A stretch of 64,000 nt of DNA, taken from Xenopus tropicalis. Its lineage: Eukaryota > Chordata > Amphibia > Anura > Pipidae. Positions 57,491 to 64,000 of this stretch are shown here, piece by piece. The translations under genes were made by a program, and so were the position numbers. The notes beneath the pieces are model-generated. The model had not been told where the DNA came from. It saw only the letters and a list, made by a program, of their open reading frames with translations, and searched no databases. Within the stretch, counting starts at the first letter, position 1; each line of letters begins with the position of its first letter. The stretch spans positions 36,561,701-36,625,700 of the forward strand of contig NC_030678.2 in the NCBI RefSeq assembly GCF_000004195.4, read 5' to 3'.

Positions 57491-58921
57491 AATCAGTAAT
57501 AAAAGATATCATCTGGTTAGGTGGGTGTTTCCAAAAACAAATTAAACAAAAATAAACAAGCACTTAACCTCACCAAGATCAACCAAAATGGATTGAGGCC
57601 AATAGAGAACCATCTAGTTAAAAACAAATTTTATTCAGCAAGCCCATGAAGTTAAAAAGACCCTAACCATTAAAACCAATGATACAGGGCAGATGGGACC
57701 CCAACTGCCAGTATATGTAATACAAGTGTTTCAATCTCCATTTATTAAACTGAAAGTCCCCTAGACACCAACAGGTAAAATCCACAGAAATATGAATTAG
57801 CCTTGACTTATGGCTAACAGGGCCTCACTTGTTAGATACTGGGAAAGCAAGAAGGTGATTCAACCCTATCTCTTTTGAACAAAAACTGATTAGGAGGACA
57901 TATAAGCAAAAACATATCCAAAATAATATATATATTTTCCTACATGGCTCATTTAAAGATGATATGTCAAGGTTGCATTAACATGACTAGCATCTGTTTT
58001 AATCAATCTTATTTTTTTTTTTCATCAAAGAGCTGGTCTATCAAAATACATTCCCTATAGCCTGTAATAAAAATGTGAAACAATCTAGTTTTTCATACTT
58101 TCCATTTCAGTTATTTATGTGCTACAGCCAATTCCCAAGTGAAAAAGGAAAAAAAAGGTCTGTGATCAATGTGACATTGATAACAGATTTAGGAGGTTTT
58201 GTAGGTCTGCAAAATAGAAATAGATCAACAAGAGCATTACGGACGGTTCATGTAACTCTGGCATTCTGGCACTTGGGAATTAAAAAAAAAACAACAAAAA
58301 ACAACAAATGAAAAATAATGGGCTTTATTTACTTTATAGTGAAGGTGGCTGTCAAATGGGGAACAAGTTTATCTCTCTCCCAGTCTGGTTAACCAATTAA
58401 AAAGAGAAACATTAGGTAAACAGTGTAGATTCTGCTGGGAACTCTGGTTGTAGACATTTTTGGCCATAGCTGATTGATGTACATTAAGCATATAAAAAAA
58501 TACAAGCCATGACATTCCTTGAACAGTTTTACAAATGGGAAGGGATATTTTATCTCTTGTTCCAGTTTAATTTTAGTATTAATTTGCAGCTTTTGAAAAG
58601 ATATGGTTTAAGAGTCTTGAGGCCTTATGATATAGAAGCTAGAGAGCAAGTGCAAACAAATGGGTACAATCTGCCATGCTGCATGTCCCTGTTCTCAGTT
58701 TTGGAGCTCAGAGACCAGAGGCTGCCCCCATACCTATACAGTATTTAGCAATTTAGAAAGTGCCACTATAGGACACTGATATGGCTCTGCATCTAGTGCC
58801 AGCTGCCAATGCACTCTGCACATAGTGACAGATTTTTTTCTGGTGCCGCCAGACCTGGGCAAGCTTTTGCACCCTTTAGAACTTTTGCATTCCTGCCTTT
58901 GTAAATGACCACATTTGAGTC
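57491..58921. other. unannotated AT-rich sequence
   Basis: No gene is recognised. The 78- and 79-codon frames at 58075-58311 and 58509-58748 show no domain. Confidence 0.4.
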
Positions 58922-59401
58922 TTAAAAGGAGAAGGAAAGGTAAAACTAAGTAAGCTTTATCAGAAAAGTCTATGTAAATATAGCCATAAGCACTCACAGA
59001 AATGCTGCACTGAGTCCTCTATCAAAAGAAACACAGGATGTTTTGTCTCCATTTTTGTAAACCTGATGTTCCAGTGTTTGACCTCTCTCAGAAATATCCT
59101 TAATTCCTGTGGCCAAAGTCTGCGCAGAGTCTGCCTTCTTCTGCTCCCCCCTCCCATAAAAATGCTAAGAACTCCCTCCCCCCACCCACAGGAATGTGTG
59201 ATCTCAGCTCTAACGGTTAGAGCTGAAGCAGGAAGCTATTTAAAATGGCAGCTGCTGTCTTAAGCAAACTGAGAAAGCTTCTAGGGCTCTTCACTCAGGT
59301 ATGGCAATGCTTTCTGCAGAATAAATATATTGTTCTAGGTGGCACTGATGTGACAAATCTATTGGCAGTAAAATGCCAAAATGACTTTCCTTCTCCTTTA
59401 A
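58922..59401. mobile_element. T2/Kolobok-type MITE (subfamily B), complete
   Basis: Starts TTAAAAGGAGAAGGAAAGG and ends CTTTCCTTCTCCTTTAA, a near-perfect inverted repeat including TTAA. The interior matches 5069-5535. The right TTAA (59398-59401) is also the first four bases of the next element. Confidence 0.9.
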
Positions 59402-59418
59402 CCCTTTCCCTGCCAAGA

Positions 59419-59660
59419 CCATAGGTACTATGTCGTTTTAAAAAAAGCCGTTTCCTGCCAACGCCGTAGTACCTACGTTCTTTGTGGATAAGCGCTTCTC
59501 TCTGCATCGGCGGCAAAAGCCGCCGGTGCAGAGAGACAGATGTGCCCCCAACCCCTTCGGCAACGAGCCAAGGGGGTTGGGGGGGATGGTCCTGCGATGC
59601 GATTGTCGCAGGACCATCCTACAAGCAGCAGATGCGATCGCATGGCATCTGCTGCTTGTA
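59419..59660. repeat. array of five consecutive hairpins
   Basis: (1) ATAGGTACTA at 59421-59430 against GTAGTACCTAC at 59466-59476. (2) An 18-bp arm 59497-59514 against 59519-59536, one mismatch, loop AAAA. (3) A 17-bp arm 59545-59561 against 59567-59583, two mismatches. (4) A perfect 14-bp arm 59584-59597 against 59606-59619, loop of 8. (5) A perfect 16-bp arm 59620-59635 against 59645-59660, containing the palindrome ATGCGATCGCAT. Hairpins 3, 4 and 5 abut with no spacer. Open frames crossing it (59482-60087 and others) are treated as incidental. Confidence 0.95.
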
Positions 59661-59989
59661 CTGCTTCCTGCTTTCCCCCCCCCAGAGCCGCCTCCCACCT
59701 ACTTCATCAGCGACTGCAGGAAGGAGAGCAGGGAACCGATCTGACCTTCAGACAGGTAAGTGTGACTTTATTTTTAGTTATACACACTTTTACACACACT
59801 TACACACATTTATATACATTTATACACACATAAAACACAATCTAGCACAGGTTTTTTTTTTTCCACTTTGCACACTTATATACACTCATATACACACTGT
59901 CACACAACTTTTACATGTGCACATGTATACACAAACTCACAAAAACTTTTTAAATTTTTTTTTTTTTCAGTTTACTTCTTTGCCATGTG

Positions 59990-61260
59990 TAACTTTGGTG
60001 TACAAAAATAACTTTACCTATTTTGAATTCATCAGAATGTGTACTTTCCAAAAATATATGGTTTTCTGGGGGTCTGTGTATAGTTAGGGGGGGGTTACTG
60101 CACATAATACGCTGACAGGGGGCTCTGTGTGCAAAAGCTGAGTTGGCAGACGAGAAATCCTTATGCGCTATTTTCATTTTGGGGTCAGTACATACCGCAG
60201 ACTTTGGTATATCTATGCATATTGGGCATCAAACTGTTCAGTAGGCCTCTGGTGTTCCTATTTGGGGTGATTTGCCTTTGTACGCAAGAAATTGTGTGAG
60301 ATATATGCGGCAAACTGCAATATTTTTATGCGATTTTCTGAAATGTCATAAAAACCACTAACTTTAGGAAAGCTTTGCAGATTGGTACTTTGGTGTAGAA
60401 AGGACTTTTTACCCTTGTTGGATTTGTCAGCATGTGTACTTTCCAAAAATATATGGTTTTTAGGGGTCACCCTACATTTCTGCAGCTTCTACCCCTCATA
60501 AAACTGCCGTGTGTTTATGAATTAGGTAAAGATAATCCATGAAATTAGTGTGCACAAGGTATATTTGGGGGTCTCTAAGTGCCATGTGCTTTGATAAACC
60601 TATGTACAGTGGGCATCAAACTGTTCAGTAGACCTCTGGGGTTCATATTTAGGGAGGTTTGTCTTGGTACCTAATGACCTGTAGAAAATAAGATGCTGCA
60701 TAGTGGAAGTTTTGAGGTTATCAAAATTGCCAACTTTAGGAAAGCTTTGCGGCTTGGTACTTTGGAGTAGAAAGACATGGGTAGCCATTTTAGATTCGGG
60801 GGAATGTGTACTTTCCAAAAATATATGGCTTTCTGGGGTGAATTTACTTTTTACTAGCGTTATCCCACATATAATGATGTAAATGTTGATTTTGCAGAAG
60901 CTGAAATTACAGAAATGACAGTATATATGGGGGTATGTTCACATTGGGGCCCCTACATGCCACATACTTAGCTAAACCTATACATATTGGGCATGAAACT
61001 GTTCAGTGGACCCCTGGCATTCATATTTAGGGTATTTTATTTGGTTACTTTATGATCTTTAGGAGTTAAGATACTATAGACTGGAAGCTTTGAAGCGATT
61101 TTTAAAATTTTTTACAAATTTTGATAAAAACCAATAACTTTAGGAAAGCATTGCGACTTGGTAGTTTGGAGCAGACAGACAGTACCTATTCTGGATTCCC
61201 CAGAATCTGTTCTTTCTAAAAATGTAACATTTTCTGGGATAAACTTTCTGTTAGCGGAAT
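59990..61260. repeat. degenerate tandem array, unit about 375-400 bp
   Basis: The landmark GTACTTTCCAAAAATATATG occurs at 60041, 60435 and 60808, and as GTTCTTTCTAAAAATGTAAC at 61208. A second landmark, GGGCAT[CG]AAACTGTTCAGTA, occurs at 60224, 60611 and 60989, and AACTTTAGGAAAGC[AT]TTGC at about 60360, 60733 and 61137. Spacings are 373-400 bp. The minus strand of each unit can be read as a short frame with [FI]FLESTH[SA] and FLLQST (59950-60177, 60258-60470, 60600-60818), but these lie in two different frames and carry no recognised domain. Confidence 0.85.
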
Positions 61261-61640
61261 TTTTGGCCTTAAAATCTAAAGTATGCAGCTTTCTGGAGCA
61301 GTGCTTTGGAAATTTGGTGGTGTCCTGCTGGAGGGTTTTGACCTATACAAGTGAGAAATCTCCATAAAACTATATATATTTGGTATTGGCACGTTCAGGA
61401 GACATGGGACTTTCCAAATCAGGTGTATTTTCATGCATAAAATATTTTTTGTTTCTGGTATATGTGTTTATATTATGGAAAATATTTTTTTTTTTCATTT
61501 TTTAGACATTTAGAAGCCTATATCTTGTTACAAAATTGGAATTACACAAAAATTCTACCATATTTTAAAAGCTTAGGTTGTCCTGAAAAAAACAATATAT
61601 TATTTTCCTGGGTAAACTAAAAGTCCCCCAAGGAAAGGCC

Positions 61641-61888
61641 CCTAAAGTGAAACAGTGCAAAATGTTCAAAAACTGGGCTACAACGAGGTGATTTAGGTTT
61701 TCAGGGAAATATCAGCCATAAGATACCTCAAGAGATATTTAACAAGCACACATGTTCCTTACTTCATATCAGGCCCTGGTCACATTTTGGGGGGATTTGT
61801 TCAGCATGATATTGCCATGGTAAACCATCCAGTGAAGACACTGAAAAAATATTATCCTTATTAGCCTTATTATCCTTGTGATACAACA
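61641..61888. other. unannotated sequence
   Basis: No gene or repeat recognised; possibly the end of the preceding element. Confidence 0.35.
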
Positions 61889-61974
61889 CAGATATGGGAC
61901 CTGTTATCCAGAATGCCTGGGACCTGGGGAGCTCCAAAAAGATAATGGGTTTCTGCATAAGAGATCCCTTGCCT
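61889..61974 (+). mobile_element. CAGGTAT-family element, internally deleted
   Basis: The left end CAGATATGGGACCTGTTATC, GAATGCCTGGGACCTGGGGA and the right end GGGTTTCTGCATAAGAGATC...GCCTG survive in 86 bp. The ~220-bp centre is gone. Confidence 0.78.
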
Positions 61975-62027
61975 GTACAAATTAATTTTTATTATCATAA
62001 TGCAATTTCAGTATAATGGGCTACATA

Positions 62028-62340
62028 TTCACATAGTTACACAGCAATTCATTTAGGTTAAAAAAACATCAAGCTCTGTCCTTCCAAAACTCTCTACATG
62101 TAAATCAAATCACAATTACACATCGTCCTTGCCTAAAACAGCACATCAATAAATCCCTCTTTAGACCTAAGTGATTCGTGCATAGTAATTCCATAACATA
62201 GACTTCCCTTACAGGTAAAAACGATTTTCCTATGCTGATGATGGAACCTCCTCCCCCTTGTGGAGCGGATAGCGGATAGGTTGAGCATTATCATCTCAGT
62301 ATACTTTAAACTTACTGTATCATATCTCTTTTGTATTTCT
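62028..62340 (-). mobile_element. CR1-like LINE 3' fragment, antisense
   Basis: The plus strand starts ACATAGTTACACAGC, ATTTAGGTTAAAAAAACATC, AAGCTCTGTCCTTCC, the inverse of a CR1 3' end (cf. ...CAACCTAATGTACCTATGTAACTA at 29163). Downstream TCTTTTGTATTTCTAAAACA is poorly matched, so the 5' limit is uncertain. Confidence 0.6.
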
Positions 62341-63398
62341 AAAACACAATATATACTGGCACAAATGAAACAATATCTTTATGGCTAAAAGCTTCACCTA
62401 AGTAGCCTTAAATGACTTAAGTTACATTTTTTATAATTTATTACTGTACTGATTTGTTAATCATTTAGCTCTAACAATGTATTTTTTCAAGTTTATACTT
62501 TTAACCTGATAGCTCTTTGTCATATTGATTTTTCCTTATAACTGATGTAAGGGAAGAACTCATTTTAGTTTATTGCTTATGTCCTGAGGAGCTACCTACT
62601 GATCAATTTAGATTTGACTCGGCCTATAAATTTGTTTCAACTCCATCATTTCCTACAATAATTCTTTATAATCGACCAGTCTATAGTACTTAAGCCATAA
62701 TTCCCCGTAACCACTTTTATTTCTTACAAAACAACAAACTATTTACTTGAGTTAATTAACGAGCTGAGAGACCTTTTGTCTATGCTGTGATTGCTGTAAC
62801 ACAGTACATACTAACCCTTCTCTGACTCTATAGCTTTTTCCTCCCCATGCATGACAAATTGAAACCATTGATTTGGTGAAATATTAAAACTTCAGTGCCA
62901 GCCTCGTAGCTATTAAATGCAAATGCAGGTATTTTAATGTATTCACTCACAAGGTATTCCGCAAGATGAGGTCAAGTTAATTTCCACTTTATGTGATGTA
63001 GTTAGGAATTGCATGCATTTATATATTCTCTACCAGTTAGCTTTTAAATATGGAAATAAGTGCACTTGATTAATCAAGAGTTTGTTGGGCTATCTTGACT
63101 GTCACATCCAATATCTTCCGTCGTCTGCAAGACAGACCTTATTACCATTTTGTGTTAATACATCTTGATACTTGAAATGCAGCTAAATATGAAAATCTTC
63201 AGCCATGCAATAATATTTCTATTTAAAAAATGCATTTTTATGGCACGTCACCTTAATATGCACATCACATACATTACTTTAATAATAATAAACTGATCAT
63301 TTTGGAAAAAACACTTTCCAGGCTTCTTTGGGTAAAAGGGTTAAATTAATAACATATGATCACAGCCAATGGATACATCCACATCCAAAAAAGTTAAT
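62341..63398. other. single-copy-looking AT-rich sequence
   Basis: No gene or repeat is recognised in about 1 kb. 62820-63240 has balanced, non-repetitive composition and is a fair place to look for conserved non-coding sequence, although conservation cannot be judged here. Confidence 0.35.
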
Positions 63399-63700
63399 TT
63401 AAAGGAAAACTACACCAACGAACAATGTATCGCATAAAACAGCTCATATGTAAAATCCTGTTTCATCTAAATAATCCATTTTCATAAAAATATACTTTTT
63501 TAGTAGTATGTGCTATCGGGTACTCCCAAATAGAAAATTGTCCTTTTAAGCACTAAGGGACGCCCCCTGGGATCATACGATTCATGGTGCACACAAACAA
63601 GCCAAGGCACTGAAGGCTACAGCCAATGGGCTAGCGCTGAATTGAAAATTCAGCGATAGGTTTAGAGCACAGTGTCAGCGGATGCAAGCACTTGTTAAAT
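63399..63700. mobile_element. T2-type MITE, left part
   Basis: TTAAAGGAAAACTACACCAACG begins a T2-type end. The interior includes CAGCGCTA-like words in inverted pairs (GGGCTAGCGCTGAATTG, AAAATTCAGCGATAGG). A right TTAA end is not clear. Confidence 0.55.
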
Positions 63701-64000
63701 GATCACTAAGGGGTGCACTTTTGCACCATGTTTGTGCCATGTTTTTTTTTTTTACCTCCAGTGCAGTATTTTCCCCATTATTCTAATGTAAATTGCAGTT
63801 ACAAGGGACAGATGTGCTTGATACAGTTGAAGGAGTTCATGAAAATTGACGCACTTGGACGCAAGCTTGCTGAAAATGCTTGCCATCATTTCCGCCAATT
63901 AGCATGAGAGGGAGGTGCGCATCCAGTTCTGCACTTTGGTGATTGACCTCTGATGAAACCCTGGTGCTACTGCCTAGTTCAGAGGTAGTGGTAACTCCAG
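63701..64000. other. unannotated window end
   Basis: No gene or repeat recognised. The frame 63713-63907 has no domain. Confidence 0.35.

Larger units (their letters stand above)
59398..61640. mobile_element. TTAACCCTTT-ended structured repeat, possible piggyBac-like non-autonomous element
   Basis: The left end TTAACCCTTTCCCTGCCAAG has the TTAA-CCC layout expected of piggyBac-type elements. The first 260 bp are a run of five hairpins (separate entry). Next come a C-rich stretch, a CTTCCTGC/GCAGGAAG stem, and a CA-rich segment of ACACACTTATA words (59780-59945). An array of ~380-bp degenerate units (separate entry) follows. A right terminus was not found: AAAGGGTTAA at 63336-63345 is a weak candidate, so the end given is where the recognisable array fades. 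No transposase is encoded. The superfamily is an inference from the end alone. Confidence 0.5.

Noticed and set aside
59482..60087. 201-codon frame, the longest in the window
   Set aside because: It crosses the hairpin array and low-complexity CA- and T-rich sequence, has overlapping frames in the other phases, and shows no domain.
60600..60818. FLESTH-repeat protein encoded on the minus strand of the ~380-bp array
   Set aside because: The three frames are not all in one phase, lack a joining exon structure, and the nucleotide landmarks are conserved irrespective of codon position. Kept only as a testable note.
63336..63345. AAAGGGTTAA as the right end of the 59398 element
   Set aside because: The adjacent bases (TTCTTTGGGTA) do not pair well with CCCTTTCCCTGCCAAG, and 1.7 kb of unrelated sequence intervenes.

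Overview
The window looks like vertebrate, almost certainly Xenopus (probably X. tropicalis), intergenic or intronic DNA. The evidence is the repeat content. It holds many short DNA transposons with TTAA ends of the Xenopus T2/Kolobok type, long-palindrome MITEs whose ends read GGGGCAGATTTATCA, GGGGCACATTTACTAA or GGGGTCATTTATAAA, several hAT-type MITEs with 8-bp target duplications, about ten copies of a family with CAGGTATGGGACC ends, and 5'-truncated CR1/L2-like and Tx1/L1-like LINEs. The genus call is recalled from these families and was not searched.

I find no protein-coding gene, exon, tRNA or rRNA I can support. All open frames are at most about 200 codons, and the longer ones fall on repeats or simple sequence. 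The only real protein homology visible is decayed LINE reverse transcriptase/endonuclease, at 2277-2960, 20220-20520, 31145-31450, 32366-33040 and, on the minus strand, 49745-51235.

Layout. 1-2.3 kb is unrecognised sequence with a CTGATGA...GAAAC motif on the minus strand. 2.3-5.5 kb is CR1, then a nested stack of an antisense L1-like insert with a 15-bp target duplication and a MITE inside it, followed by two T2 elements that share one TTAA. 8.3-9.4 kb is a hAT-type element with an exact 8-bp target duplication, filled by a minisatellite. 10-23 kb has scattered MITEs, CAGGTAT-family copies and a tandem duplication at 18.0-18.7 kb. 24.7-27.0 kb holds three palindromic MITEs, two sharing a TAA target and the third carrying seventeen 52-bp repeats. 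28-36 kb holds CR1 copies and hAT MITEs. 38-47 kb has microsatellites, T2 elements and a CTCGAGTATAAGCC repeat. 49.6-51.5 kb is an antisense Tx1-like LINE interrupted by another LINE tail. 52-57 kb has more CAGGTAT and T2 copies. 58.9-61.6 kb is a T2 element abutting, at one TTAA, an unusual piggyBac-like-ended sequence that begins with five successive hairpins and continues into a degenerate array of about 380-bp units. The last 2 kb is mostly single-copy-looking sequence.

The strongest candidates for something undescribed are the hairpin array plus ~380-bp array at 59.4-61.6 kb, and the two DNA transposons that have grown internal minisatellites (8.3-9.4 kb and 25.7-27.0 kb). Family names are from memory and should be checked against a Xenopus repeat library; target duplications, inverted repeats and tandem units were read directly from the sequence.
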